Assembly (NCBI GenBank): GCA_902492545.1
Contig: CABULX010000015.1
Coordinates: 1 to 25,711, forward strand
Reading direction: 5' to 3'
Length of the DNA stretch: 25,711 bases
From: an uncultured Collinsella sp.
GTDB lineage: Bacteria > Actinomycetota > Coriobacteriia > Coriobacteriales > Coriobacteriaceae
Shown: positions 7,694-16,731 of the stretch, piece by piece
Numbering within the stretch: the stretch's first letter is position 1
Layout of the letters: each line of letters begins with the position of its first letter
Position numbers and translations under genes: made by a program
The notes under the pieces: generated by a model
The model's database searches: none
Told to the model about the DNA's origin: nothing
Seen by the model: only the letters and a program-made list of their open reading frames with translations

Positions 7694-8044
7694 ATGCCCG
7701 CAGCAGTTACGGTCGACCTGACCAAGCTCATGAAGCGTTTCAGCGCGAAGGAGCTGGAGGCCAAGCAGGTGAAATTCGCTATGAGCGTGGCCGAGGACAT
7801 GAACGCGTTCACGCCAGAGGACACCAAGCGCATGCACAACTCCATGCAGGCCGCCTCCGACTTCAGGCAGGGCCTCGTCATATGGGACGCCGACTACGCC
7901 GCCTACGTGCGCGATCTGCCCGACAGTTCCATCAAGCACGGCAAGAACCCGAGGGCCAAGGCCGACTGGCCGAAGGCCGCGAAGGAAGCGCACGGCGAGG
8001 ACTGGGAGCGCCTGGCCGTCGACCTCCTGACCGAGGGGGCGTGA
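7694..8044 (+). CDS. Minor capsid protein 2 (Minor_capsid_2-like; tail-completion candidate)
   Basis: The 116-aa protein contains KQVKFAMSVAEDMNAFTPED near residues 30-50 and WDADYAAYVRDLP (about 75-87), matching the minor capsid / HK97 gp10-like proteins in which 'd...y.pf..G.L..s' precedes a 'w..pYA.y.y' motif. These proteins help join head and tail. It is preceded by GGAGGTGAGG at 7679-7688. It sits second in a three-gene set of related size and order. Confidence 0.75.
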   Translation: MPAAVTVDLTKLMKRFSAKELEAKQVKFAMSVAEDMNAFTPEDTKRMHNSMQAASDFRQGLVIWDADYAAYVRDLPDSSIKHGKNPRAKADWPKAAKEAHGEDWERLAVDLLTEGA

Positions 8045-8045
8045 C

Positions 8046-8444
8046 ATGGCCCCGGACGTGATGGAGGCGGCGAAGGCCGCCATAGAGGCCCTGGGCTACG
8101 GCCCGGTGCTCCTCACCCGCCTGGCAGCATCGCGCGGCCACGACGACGCGGTGGTGCTGAGGCCCATGCCCACGGCCGACGCGGTGCGCCACATGGACGG
8201 CACCCGCCGTGTCGGATACGTGCTGCAGGTCATCGTGAAGGACACCTCCGAGGCCAAGGCCATGGGCGACGCCTACGACCTGGCCGACGCGTTGGACGGG
8301 GCCGACCTGTCCTCGCCCACCGGCTCCTACGGCTTCACCAGCGCGGCGCTGTACACAGAGCCGCAGGAGATAACGCCGCCGGAGGGCGGGCCGTACCTGT
8401 GGGAGTTCCGAATCAAAGCGACCATAACCATAGAGAAGGGATAA
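8046..8444 (+). CDS. Minor capsid protein 3 (tail terminator candidate)
   Basis: The 132-aa protein is the third member of the minor capsid set (Minor_capsid_3-like). It has an N-terminal helix, a central strand-rich region (RRVGYVLQVIVKDTSEAKAM) and a C-terminal PYLWEFRIKATITIEKG strand, a pattern shared with tail-terminator proteins that cap the tail tube. It starts 1 bp after the previous stop and is followed by the tail tube gene, as expected for this role. Confidence 0.72.
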   Translation: MAPDVMEAAKAAIEALGYGPVLLTRLAASRGHDDAVVLRPMPTADAVRHMDGTRRVGYVLQVIVKDTSEAKAMGDAYDLADALDGADLSSPTGSYGFTSAALYTEPQEITPPEGGPYLWEFRIKATITIEKG

Positions 8445-8446
8445 CG

Positions 8447-9163
8447 ATGGCAAAGAACCAAGACCTGGGCTTCGCGCCCAACTACATGAGCGCGCTGGAG
8501 ATCGACACCACGCCAGACGCGGCCAGCCCCACGTGGGCCATCTTCTCGCGCGGCATCACCGAGGTGAAGCCGACCACCAACGAGACCACCGAGACCAAGG
8601 ACTACTACGACGGCTACGGCACTCCCACCGACAAGGTGAAGAGCGTGCAGCCGCAGTACGAGGTCACAGGCGACCGCTGCTACGGCGACCCCGCGCAGGA
8701 CTTCGTTGCCAGCCTGGCGCTTGAGACCGGCGAGGGCCGCACGGGCCACTTCCGCCACACCGACCCCAACGGCGACGTGGTGGAGGGCGACTGCACCTAC
8801 CTGGGCCTGACCGTCGGCTCGCAGCAGGGCGCGGCGTCCGACCCCGGCGCGTTCTCCTGCACAATCTCGGGCGCTGGCGCTATGCGCTACATCCCCGCCA
8901 ACAAGCTCAAGCAGCCCACGGGCGTCACCTGCACCGCGCCGACCGGCCCGGCCGTGGGCAAGTCCATGAAGCTCGCGCCGACCGTCACGCCCGCCGAGGC
9001 GAACGCCAAGTGCTTCTTCGCGTCGGGCAACACCGACGTGGCCACCGTCGACAGCGACGGCAACGTGACGGGCGTGGCCGCAGGCGAGGCGGTCATCACC
9101 GTGCGCTGCGCGTCCAAGCCGAGCATCTGCACGCAGGTGAAGGTCACCGTGGCGGCGAAGTAG
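8447..9163 (+). CDS. Major tail (tube) protein with C-terminal Ig-like domain
   Basis: The 238-aa protein has a tube-type N-terminal part (1 to about 155): ALEIDTTPDAASPTWAIFSR, then ITEVKPTTNETTETKDYYDG, and a late beta-strand section ending in FSCTISGAGAM. A second domain from about 160 (PTGVTCTAPTGPAVGKSMKL to TQVKVTVAAK) has the DVATVDSDGNVTGVAAGEAV pattern of bacterial Ig-like Big_2 domains. These are often displayed on the outside of tail tubes, where they may bind cell surfaces weakly. ATG 8447 is preceded by GAGAAGGG. A terminator follows, in line with high expression of a tube subunit. Confidence 0.85.
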   Translation: MAKNQDLGFAPNYMSALEIDTTPDAASPTWAIFSRGITEVKPTTNETTETKDYYDGYGTPTDKVKSVQPQYEVTGDRCYGDPAQDFVASLALETGEGRTGHFRHTDPNGDVVEGDCTYLGLTVGSQQGAASDPGAFSCTISGAGAMRYIPANKLKQPTGVTCTAPTGPAVGKSMKLAPTVTPAEANAKCFFASGNTDVATVDSDGNVTGVAAGEAVITVRCASKPSICTQVKVTVAAK

Positions 9164-9198
9164 CCGCAGGCGACACCAGACATAACCTCCTGGACATG

Positions 9199-9233
9199 GG
9201 GGCGCGGGCTAGTGAGCGGCCCGCGCCCCTTTT
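9199..9233 (+). terminator. Rho-independent terminator after the tail tube gene
   Basis: An 11-bp perfect GC stem (ggggcgcgggc 9199-9209 with gcccgcgcccc 9219-9229, loop tagtgagcg) is followed by ttttct. It probably lowers transcription of the tail assembly genes relative to head and tube genes. Confidence 0.88.
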
Positions 9234-9271
9234 CTATGCCCGACGCTCACCGCTCACGAAAGGGGCAACAA

Positions 9272-9775
9272 ATGGAACTTCTGAAAAACATCCGCGCGTA
9301 CGAGGACGTGTTCTTCGAGGACCCCGAGGAGAACCCCGACACGCCGCGCTTCCGCGTGTGGTTCGACGACAAGCACATCGAGGAGTACCTGGCCAAGGTC
9401 GGCAACGCCATCGACCGCGCGCAGGCCAACGAGCAGATGGCCCGCGAGGCCGACACCCCCGAGAAGGCGGCCGAGGCCAACGCCGCGCAGGCCCGCCTCA
9501 TGAAGCGCACCATCTCGACGTTCATCGGCACCGAGGGCTGGGAGCAGCTGCTCGCGTGGATGGGCGGCGACGAGGGCCCCATCGCGCCCGAGGAGAACAT
9601 CCGCATCCTGGGCGAGGTCTTCGCCACGTTCCTCAACATGTTGGCGCGCCACGCGACCAGCGAGCAGCTGATGGCGTGCGGCCTTGCATACAGCGAGCGC
9701 GCCGATCAGGTCCAGGCGCTCAACCGCGCCCAGCGCCGCGCCAAGGCCAAGCGCAAGAAGAAGGGCGGCAAGTAA
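9272..9775 (+). CDS. Tail assembly chaperone (gpG-like)
   Basis: A 167-aa mostly helical protein lies between tail tube and tape measure, where the chaperone that coats the tape measure is encoded. It begins MELLKNIRAYEDVFFED, has a conserved-looking FIGTEGWEQLLAWMGGDEG (about 92-110), and ends in a strongly basic tail (RAQRRAKAKRKKKGGK). The frame is open further upstream, but ATG 9272 has AAAGGGG ahead and falls after the terminator. The next gene overlaps by 1 bp. I see no obvious slippery heptamer for a G-GT style frameshift. Confidence 0.7.
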   Translation: MELLKNIRAYEDVFFEDPEENPDTPRFRVWFDDKHIEEYLAKVGNAIDRAQANEQMAREADTPEKAAEANAAQARLMKRTISTFIGTEGWEQLLAWMGGDEGPIAPEENIRILGEVFATFLNMLARHATSEQLMACGLAYSERADQVQALNRAQRRAKAKRKKKGGK

Positions 9776-10431
9776 TGCTGCCAGCCGCGCTCACGGCCGA
9801 GCGGGTGCGGCTGCCCGACGGCACGAGCGCCACGCGCTACCCGTGGAACGGCGAGGAGGTGCTGGTGCGCGACGACGCGCTCACGATCATCCGCGTCATC
9901 GAGGTGCTGACCGACGAGGGCAAGTCCGACGACCAGCGCCGGGACGAGTTCCTGGCGCTGTTCTTCGTGGACTGGGCGGACGCGTGGTGCGCATGCGACT
10001 ACGACGCCGCCGAGTTCGTGCGGATGCGCGACGCGGCGGTATGGGACATGTGCGGACTCGACCTGACCGGCGACCGCCCGCACGAGACCCCGCTGTGGGA
10101 CTTGGAGGAGGACGCGGCGCGCATACGCACCAGCTTCCGCCAGGCCTACGGCATCGAGTGGGACGAGGTGCGCGGTCGCATCAGCTTTGCCGAGTTCGTG
10201 GCACTCGTGGGCGGCTGCCCGCAGGACACGCCGCTCGGCGCGGCCATCCACTACCGCAACCCGGCGACCAAGCCGAAGCCAACCAAATACAACAGGCAGG
10301 AGGTCGAGGCCTGGAACGCCGCCCACAAGGCGTTCGAACTCGGCAAAGGCCGCAGCTCACACGGCTCTGAGGAAGGAAGCGACGCGGCGATGCGCGATGT
10401 GTTCGCCGCGCTCAAGAGAGCGACGAGGTGA
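9775..10431 (+). CDS. Gp15-family phage tail-assembly protein
   Basis: The 218-aa protein resembles the bacteriophage Gp15 family found just before the tape measure in Gram-positive siphoviruses. Supporting stretches are DALTIIRVIEVLTDEG, FLALFFVDWADAWCA and a Trp/Tyr-rich SFRQAYGIEWDEVRGRISFA followed by EFVALVGGCPQDTPLG and IHYRNP, which match the 'DF.rI..Sf.q.YGiDL....mhW..F..Ll..L..d..f..i..iR' pattern. It is probably the partner of the preceding chaperone. It starts within the preceding stop (TAATG). Confidence 0.8.
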   Translation: MLPAALTAERVRLPDGTSATRYPWNGEEVLVRDDALTIIRVIEVLTDEGKSDDQRRDEFLALFFVDWADAWCACDYDAAEFVRMRDAAVWDMCGLDLTGDRPHETPLWDLEEDAARIRTSFRQAYGIEWDEVRGRISFAEFVALVGGCPQDTPLGAAIHYRNPATKPKPTKYNRQEVEAWNAAHKAFELGKGRSSHGSEEGSDAAMRDVFAALKRATR

Positions 10432-10433
10432 GC

Positions 10434-13124
10434 ATGGACGGCAACGTCATCATCAAAGCGGTGCTCGACACCGTTGACGTATCCAAGAACATCAAGGCCC
10501 TGGAGCGCGACCTCCAGGGCATCTCCTGGAAGAACATAACCGAGGGCGACGAGAAGGCCGCGAAGCTGTCGTCCTCGTTCAAGAAGGCCGGCACGGCCGC
10601 CACGGTGACGCTGACCGCGCCCGTGGTGGCCGCCGGCAAGGCCGTATTCGGCGTGGCCAGCGACTACGAGCAGGCCAACGCCCGCATAGCCGCCGCGTTC
10701 GGCGTGTCCGGCGAGGAGGCCGAGCGTTTCAGCGGCATAGGCAAGCGCATATACGAGGGCGGCTGGGGCCAGTCCCTGGACGAGGTCAACGACGCGCTGA
10801 TCCAGTGCAAGTCCACCCTTCGCGACGTGTCCGACGAGGACCTGCAGACCGTCACCACCAACGCACTCATGCTGTCGGACACCTTCGGCGCAGACGTGAA
10901 CGAGTCCATACGCGGCACCAACGCCCTCATGGAGGGCTTCGGGCTGTCCGCCACCGAGGCCAGCGACCTGCTGACGGCGGGCATGCAGCGCGGCCTGAAC
11001 TACACCGACGAGCTGGGCGACAACCTGAGCGAATACTCCGTGCGATGGGGCGAGGCGGGAATGAGCGCCAGCGAGTACTTCTCGCTGCTCGAAGCGGGCA
11101 CGTCCAACGGCGCGTACAACCTGGACAAGGTGGGCGACTACCTCAACGAGTTCCTGACGGCGCTGTCCGACGGCCGCATGGAGGAATCCATCGGCTCGTT
11201 CAGCGAGGGCACGCAGGAGGTCTTCGAGAACTTCAAGAACGGCAGCGCCACCGCCGAGGACATGCTGCAGGCGGTGCTGGGCGACCTCACGCAGATGCCA
11301 AACGAGTACGACAAGGCCGCGCTGGCCTCCACCCTGTGGTCCTCGCTGGGCGAGGACAATGCCATGGGCATGATCGAGTCCCTGGCGGGCGTGCAGGACA
11401 GCTTCGACGACGTGGCGGGCGCTGCGCAGCAGGCCCAGGAGGCCGCCTCCGACAGCTTCGCCGTGAAATCGCAGGAGGCCATGCGCGAGCTGCAGGGCTC
11501 CATCGAGCCGCTTGGCGAGCCATTGCTCAACATCGCCACCAACGTGGCGGGTGTCGTCAAGTCGTTCTCCGAGTGGTTCGCCGGCATCGGCGAGGGCGGC
11601 CAGACCGCCGTGCTGGCGATCGCCACGATAGCGGCCGCCATAGGCCCCGTGCTGTCGACGGTCGGCACCGTCGTGGACACCGTGCCGAAAATCGGAGCGG
11701 CCTTCCAGGTGGTCGGCAAGCTGGGCACCGGCGCGCTGGGGCTCATAGCCGCGCACCCCGTGGTAGCGGCCATAGCGGCCATCATCGCCGCCGTGGTGCT
11801 GCTGTGGAACAACTGCGAGGAGTTCCGCGACGCGGTGACCGCCGTGTGGGATGCCGTGTGCGCCGCGTTCGAGGTGGCCACCCAGGTGGCGGGCGACGTG
11901 GCCCAAAGCGTCGGCGAGTTCTTCTCGCAGCTCGGCGAGACGCTGGGCGGCGTGTGGGACGGCATCTGCTCCACGGTGCAGGGGGCCATCGACGCCATAG
12001 CCGGGTTCTTCCAAGGCCTGGCCGGCACCGCCTCGTCCATCTGGGACGGCATCTGCAACGTGGTGCAGGTCGCCGTGATGCTGCTGGGCGAGATTCTGAA
12101 CCTGGCCATCGAGACGCTGCTCATACCCTGGAACTTCATCTGGGAGAACTTCGGCGAGCAGCTGACGGCGGCATGGGACGCGATCTGCGGCGCGGTGGGA
12201 GGCTACATCGACGCGGTGAGCCAGGTCATCACCGACGTGGTGACGGCGCTCTCCGAATGGTGGGGCGCGACGTGGGAAGGCATCAGCGGCACCGCCAGCG
12301 CCATATGGGAGGCCATCTACGGCGCGGTGAGCGCATACATCCAGTACGTCAGCGACGTGATAGGCGCGGCCCTTGGGGTCATCCAGGGCGTGTGGGACAC
12401 GGTGTGGGGCGCGGTGAGCTTCACCGCCTCCAGCATATGGGATGCCATCAGCTCGGCGATAGGCGCGGCCATCAATGCCATCAGCTCCACCATATCGGCG
12501 GTGCTGTCGGCAATTCAGGCGGTGTGGGACTCCATATGGGGGGCCGTGAGCAGCACGGCGTCGAGCGTGTGGGGCGGCATCAGCTCCACCATATCCAGCA
12601 TCGTGAACGGCATCCGCGACACGATCTCCAGCGTGTTCAACGCCGCCAAGGACACCGTGAGCAGCGTGTGGAACTCCATCAAGAGCGCCATCGAGACGCC
12701 GATACAGAACGCCCGCGACACCGTGCGCAACGTCATCGACTCCATCAAGGGGTTCTTCAACTTCTCGTGGTCGCTGCCCCACCTGAAGCTGCCGCACCTG
12801 TCCATCTCCGGAAGATTCAGCATCGCCCCGCCGAGCGTGCCGCATTTCGGCATCGACTGGTACGCCAAGGGCGGCGTGTTCAACGGCCCCAGCGTCATCG
12901 GCGTCGGCGAGGCGGGCCCCGAGGGCGTGGTGCCGTTCAACGAGCGCGGCGCGCGCCCGCTGGCCGAGGGCATCGCCAAGCTGCTCGACGGCAAGGGCGG
13001 CGCGGCCCATGGCGACACGAACGTGACAATCAACCTGTACGCGACCGTGCGGGAGGAGGCCGACATCGAGAAAATCTCCCGCCAGATAGCCAAGGAAATC
13101 AAACGGCAGGAGTGCTTCGCATGA
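10434..13124 (+). CDS. Tape measure protein
   Basis: The 896-aa protein sets tail length and is ejected ahead of the DNA. The N-terminal 40-330 has the phage tape-measure pattern (GKAVFGVASDYEQANARIAA, SLDEVNDALIQCKSTL, DLLTAGMQRGLNYTDEL). Two hydrophobic stretches follow near 390-415 and 430-460. Then come Trp-containing helical repeats of the form 'VWDxIxxxV' (about 470-740). The C-terminus has GPSVIGVGEAGPEGVVPFNE, conserved in these proteins. ATG 10434 is favoured over GTG 10428 because GAGGTG at 10425-10430 is then a properly spaced ribosome site. At the usual rate of about 0.15 nm per residue the tail would be roughly 130 nm (inference). Confidence 0.93.
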   Translation: MDGNVIIKAVLDTVDVSKNIKALERDLQGISWKNITEGDEKAAKLSSSFKKAGTAATVTLTAPVVAAGKAVFGVASDYEQANARIAAAFGVSGEEAERFSGIGKRIYEGGWGQSLDEVNDALIQCKSTLRDVSDEDLQTVTTNALMLSDTFGADVNESIRGTNALMEGFGLSATEASDLLTAGMQRGLNYTDELGDNLSEYSVRWGEAGMSASEYFSLLEAGTSNGAYNLDKVGDYLNEFLTALSDGRMEESIGSFSEGTQEVFENFKNGSATAEDMLQAVLGDLTQMPNEYDKAALASTLWSSLGEDNAMGMIESLAGVQDSFDDVAGAAQQAQEAASDSFAVKSQEAMRELQGSIEPLGEPLLNIATNVAGVVKSFSEWFAGIGEGGQTAVLAIATIAAAIGPVLSTVGTVVDTVPKIGAAFQVVGKLGTGALGLIAAHPVVAAIAAIIAAVVLLWNNCEEFRDAVTAVWDAVCAAFEVATQVAGDVAQSVGEFFSQLGETLGGVWDGICSTVQGAIDAIAGFFQGLAGTASSIWDGICNVVQVAVMLLGEILNLAIETLLIPWNFIWENFGEQLTAAWDAICGAVGGYIDAVSQVITDVVTALSEWWGATWEGISGTASAIWEAIYGAVSAYIQYVSDVIGAALGVIQGVWDTVWGAVSFTASSIWDAISSAIGAAINAISSTISAVLSAIQAVWDSIWGAVSSTASSVWGGISSTISSIVNGIRDTISSVFNAAKDTVSSVWNSIKSAIETPIQNARDTVRNVIDSIKGFFNFSWSLPHLKLPHLSISGRFSIAPPSVPHFGIDWYAKGGVFNGPSVIGVGEAGPEGVVPFNERGARPLAEGIAKLLDGKGGAAHGDTNVTINLYATVREEADIEKISRQIAKEIKRQECFA

Positions 13125-13834
13125 TATACAACGGCTTCGACTTCGCGCCGTGGTTCGACACCCGGCTCGTGACCCGCTCGCTGCTGCCCGAGTACGAAAT
13201 CGCCACGCGCGACGTGCCCGGGCAGCCCGGCTCGCGCTTCATGCGCGCAGAGCTGAAACCCCTGACGATAGACGTGGCGGCGGCCTGGAGGGCGCGCCCC
13301 GCCGACGACATGGCGGCCCTTCGCCGCCTCATGGCCTCGCGCCTGCTGTGCCTCAAGGAGGCCGAGCTGTGGCTGGACGACGAGAGGCACCTGGGCCTGC
13401 GCTACATGGCCGTGCTGACCTCGCCGGGCGCGCTCGACACGTTGTGGCACACCGGCGAGGCCACGCTGACGTTCACGGCATACGACCCCGTGGCCTACGG
13501 GGCCGAGGGGCGCGCAACCGTGTCGGGCACCTCGGGCGTGCAGGTGGGCGGGACGTTCCGCACCTACCCCACCGTGACCGTCAGGCCCGGCGGCAGCACG
13601 TCGGCGCTGCGGCTGACGAACATGGGCACGGGCGAGTTCGTGCAGATCGACAAGGCGGTGACGGCATCGAGCGCGGTGGTCATCGACATGGCCGCCCCGC
13701 AGGCCACGGTGGACGGCAGCCCCGCGCCCGTGACCTTCGAGAGTGACTTCTTCCCGCTGGAGCCGGGGGCCAACAGCCTCAAGCTGTCCAGCGGCACCGC
13801 GACGGTACAGTGGACGGAAAGGTACGTGGGCTGA
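13121..13834 (+). CDS. Distal tail protein (Dit)
   Basis: The 237-aa protein is the hub between tail tube and baseplate or fibre. It starts with MIYNGFDFAPWFDTRLVTR, as the Sipho_tail family does, has the 'R.l....i.v........ ......l...L......L.fd' pattern (LKPLTIDVAAAWRARPADDM), and then the galectin-like C-terminal part with GTFRTYPTVTVRPGG and GEFVQIDKAVTASSAVVIDM. Length, start motif and place after the tape measure agree. The ATGA overlap with the tape measure gene and CAGGAG at 13107-13112 fix the start. Confidence 0.9.
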   Translation: MIYNGFDFAPWFDTRLVTRSLLPEYEIATRDVPGQPGSRFMRAELKPLTIDVAAAWRARPADDMAALRRLMASRLLCLKEAELWLDDERHLGLRYMAVLTSPGALDTLWHTGEATLTFTAYDPVAYGAEGRATVSGTSGVQVGGTFRTYPTVTVRPGGSTSALRLTNMGTGEFVQIDKAVTASSAVVIDMAAPQATVDGSPAPVTFESDFFPLEPGANSLKLSSGTATVQWTERYVG

Positions 13835-16386
13835 TGATTCTGTGGGCATGCGACCGCTGGGAGGCGTACAAGGGACCCATCAAGACGCTGTTCGAGTGCG
13901 AGGACACGCGCGAGGTCAACGGCGAGAACGCCCTGAGCATCACAACGCTGGCGCGCCTGGACAAGGGCGACCGCCTGGTGTGGCGCGACCTCAAGGGCCG
14001 CTGGCACGAGAACATCGTGGACGGCGTGGAGGAGGAGCGCGCAAGCGCGGGCATCCTCTACACGTACTACTGCCCGACCTCGGCGCAAATCGAGCTCCTG
14101 GGCGACTACCTGGAGGACAAGCGCCCCTACGACGTGAGCGCCTACGCCGCGCTGGCCTCGGCGCTGTCCTCCTCGCGCTGGCAGGTCGGAACCGTGGCCG
14201 ACCTCGGGCAGGCCGGCACGAACTTCTACCACACCAACGCATGGGCGGCCATCCACGACGTGGCAGACACTTGGGGCGGCGAGCTGTCGTTCGAAATCCA
14301 GGTGAGCGGCACCAAGGTGACCGCACGCCGCGTATGCATGGCCAAGCAGGTCGGCGAGGACAACGGCAAGCGTTTCACCTACGCCAAGGACCTCGTGAGC
14401 GTCAAGCGCAGCGTGGACGAGGGCAACGTGTGCACCGCCCTGTACGGCTACGGCAAGTCCCTGCAGACCGCCGACGAGGACGGCAACCTGACGGGCGGCT
14501 ACGATCGCAAGCTGACCTTCGGCGACGCGAACGGCGGGCAGAACTGGGTGGGGTCGGCCGACGCGCTGGCGCGCTGGGGACGGCCCGACGGCAAGGGCGG
14601 CAAGGCGCACGTGTTCGGCGACGTGGAGTTCTCCGACTGCGAGGACGCCGCCGAGCTGAAGAAGCTCACCGAGGCGCAGCTGGCGAAGTCGTGCGTGCCC
14701 ACCGTGTCCTACACTGCGGACGCCGTGGCGCTTGCGCGCGCCGGCGAGGGCTTCGAGGGCGCGGACGAGGGCGACCTGGTGACCGTGGTGGACAAGGTGT
14801 ACGACCCGCCGCTGCGCGTGCGCACGCGCATCACCAAGGTGGTGGAGGACCAGCTGCGCCCCGGCGAGGTCACCTACACGTTCGGCAACTACCAGACGGT
14901 CGCCGAGCTGATGGCCGCGCAGAAGTCGGCCGCCAAGTCCACCGCCTCGACCATCCGGGCGACCGTGACCGAGGCCGTGAACGCCTCGAACAAGGCATCG
15001 ACCGGCAAATGGGGCGAGAGCCTGGCGGCCGCCGAGGAGCGCCAGAAGGCGTACGCCAAGGAGGTCGGCGGCTCCGCCCAGGACTACACCGACCAGATAA
15101 GGGACGAGCTGGACAAGGCCCTCAGGGAGTACGCCGACAACGGGGACACCACGCTGGAGGAGGCGCTGAAGAAGTACTCCGACGACGGCAACCTGGACCT
15201 GGACGAGGTGCTGCGCCTGTACACCGACACGTCGATAGAGCAAAGCGAGAGCGTGCTCAAGCAGATAGACGAGGCCAACAAGGAGTACCTGGAAGGCGTC
15301 ACGGGCAAGCTGGACGAACGGCTGACGAGCGCCGAGGGCGAGGTGGATGGGCTGCAGAAACAGCTCGACCAGCTGCCGACGGATATCCGCAAGAAGATCG
15401 TTGACATGCTCAACAGCGAGGTGAACACCACGGGCGGCTGGGTGTACGAGGAGCCCGGCCAAGGCATCCTGGTGTACGACAAAAAGCCCGAGAGCGCCAC
15501 CAAGTGCGTCAAGATAGGCGGCGGAATCATCGGCGTGGCCAACTCCAAGTACTCCAGCGGCGCGTGGAAGTGGCGCACGGCCATAACCGGCGACGGCGTG
15601 ACCGCCGACGAGCTGACCACGGGCCGCATCAAAGGCGGGAACTCGTACTGGGACCTCGACAGCGGGGCCTTCTACCTGCGCGACGGCTCCATCTTCATGA
15701 CCGACAGCAACGGCAACAGGGTCTATATCAACGCCACCAACGGCTTCCAGATATACGACAAGAACGGCTCCATCATCGCGGGCACCGTGCTGGTGGGCAG
15801 CACCTCCATGTTCCGCTGCAACATGGTCGGCACGTCGTCAACCAACTACATCACCACCGGCACGACGACGAACAACCACCCGGGAGCGTCGTTCGTGAAC
15901 GGCTCGACCGAGTACTGCACCATCGAGGCCGTCCACGCGAAGGACAGCCCCACGGCGAGCTCGACCGACGGCGTGGGCATATCCGCCTGCGGCTACGGCT
16001 TCCTGGCAGTCAACCGCTACTACCGCCAGACGTGGCTGACGACCCCCTACTACGCGGGCTACATGAGCCATCCCGACGAGCAGCTGTACATGAGGAGCGG
16101 CAACAGCAACGCGGGCGGCTCGGCGTACGTGAAGCTGCAGGAGAACTCCAACAACTACATGTACCTGGATAGCAGCCGCGCAGACATTGGGTCGTCGGGC
16201 ACCGCCAGGATACTCGCCCCGAAGTTCGCCATAGGAACCAGTCCGAGCAGCGGCGGCACCTACGGGTACACGGGCTCCACGCAGTTCATCGGGTGCATCA
16301 CCAACAACGGCAACAACTGGACGTGGGGCACCATCAACGTGGTGAACGGAATCATCACCGGCATGAGCAGCATCACGGGAAACTAG
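13834..16386 (+). CDS. Tail-associated protein / prophage endopeptidase tail (Tal)
   Basis: The 850-aa protein has an N-terminal hub (about 1-370) of the phage minor structural / prophage-tail type: MILWACDRWEAYKGPIKTLF, LSITTLARLDKGDRLVWRDL and LVSVKRSVDEGNVCTALYGY resemble the gp27-like hub. A long charged coiled coil spans about 385-540. The C-terminal part (about 540-850) is Gly/Ser/Asn/Tyr-rich and beta-rich, with strands such as GAFYLRDGSIFMTDSNGNRV and MYLDSSRADIGSSGTARI, as in trimeric fibre shafts. It therefore likely forms the tail tip and central fibre. I see no clear peptidase or lysozyme catalytic motif. It starts in a TGATG overlap with Dit. Confidence 0.85.
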   Translation: MILWACDRWEAYKGPIKTLFECEDTREVNGENALSITTLARLDKGDRLVWRDLKGRWHENIVDGVEEERASAGILYTYYCPTSAQIELLGDYLEDKRPYDVSAYAALASALSSSRWQVGTVADLGQAGTNFYHTNAWAAIHDVADTWGGELSFEIQVSGTKVTARRVCMAKQVGEDNGKRFTYAKDLVSVKRSVDEGNVCTALYGYGKSLQTADEDGNLTGGYDRKLTFGDANGGQNWVGSADALARWGRPDGKGGKAHVFGDVEFSDCEDAAELKKLTEAQLAKSCVPTVSYTADAVALARAGEGFEGADEGDLVTVVDKVYDPPLRVRTRITKVVEDQLRPGEVTYTFGNYQTVAELMAAQKSAAKSTASTIRATVTEAVNASNKASTGKWGESLAAAEERQKAYAKEVGGSAQDYTDQIRDELDKALREYADNGDTTLEEALKKYSDDGNLDLDEVLRLYTDTSIEQSESVLKQIDEANKEYLEGVTGKLDERLTSAEGEVDGLQKQLDQLPTDIRKKIVDMLNSEVNTTGGWVYEEPGQGILVYDKKPESATKCVKIGGGIIGVANSKYSSGAWKWRTAITGDGVTADELTTGRIKGGNSYWDLDSGAFYLRDGSIFMTDSNGNRVYINATNGFQIYDKNGSIIAGTVLVGSTSMFRCNMVGTSSTNYITTGTTTNNHPGASFVNGSTEYCTIEAVHAKDSPTASSTDGVGISACGYGFLAVNRYYRQTWLTTPYYAGYMSHPDEQLYMRSGNSNAGGSAYVKLQENSNNYMYLDSSRADIGSSGTARILAPKFAIGTSPSSGGTYGYTGSTQFIGCITNNGNNWTWGTINVVNGIITGMSSITGN

Positions 16387-16407
16387 ACCAGCGAGAGAGG
16401 AAACGGA

Positions 16408-16728
16408 ATGTTCTACCACCTTGTGCAGCAGCCCGAAGCGCCGCAGGCGCTCGACGGCGCGCCGAAGCCGCCCGAGGCGCTTCCGGTGTTCGAGTGCATC
16501 AGCGACCCGGCCACGGCGCGGGCCATCGTGGAATCGGAAGACGTGTTCGAGTTCGACGGCAAGGGCGGCTTCACGCTCGTGTCCAGCCCCGTGGCCGTCA
16601 TGGACGCGGAAGGCGGCGAGGCCAACGCCGTGGACTTCTCGGCGCTCACCGACGAGGAGATATGCGGGGTCCACAGAGCGCAGCCCGGCGACATATCGCG
16701 GACACTTGCGGCCGAAGGAAAGGAATGA
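16408..16728 (+). CDS. Unknown small phage protein in the tail-tip region
   Basis: The 106-aa acidic protein (MFYHLVQQPEAPQALDG...) has a Pro-rich N-terminal 30 residues, then VFECISDPATARAIVESED and VFEFDGKGGFTLVSSPVAVM. No family recognised. The ribosome site GAGAGAGG (16393-16400) is good, codon use matches its neighbours, and the next gene follows after 3 bp. So it is a genuine member of the tail-fibre operon, possibly an adaptor or assembly factor. Confidence 0.7.
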   Translation: MFYHLVQQPEAPQALDGAPKPPEALPVFECISDPATARAIVESEDVFEFDGKGGFTLVSSPVAVMDAEGGEANAVDFSALTDEEICGVHRAQPGDISRTLAAEGKE

Positions 16729-16731
16729 GGC

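Noticed and set aside
9700..9780. Programmed frameshift between the tail chaperone gene and the next ORF
   Set aside because: The next ORF begins with its own TAATG overlap, and I saw no convincing slippery heptamer.
10251..13010. A 919-codon open frame on the minus strand across the tape measure gene
   Set aside because: It is the GC-rich antisense shadow of the tape measure gene: composition is dominated by H, R, G, A and V, there is no recognisable motif, and the sense frame has clear tape-measure features and ribosome sites.
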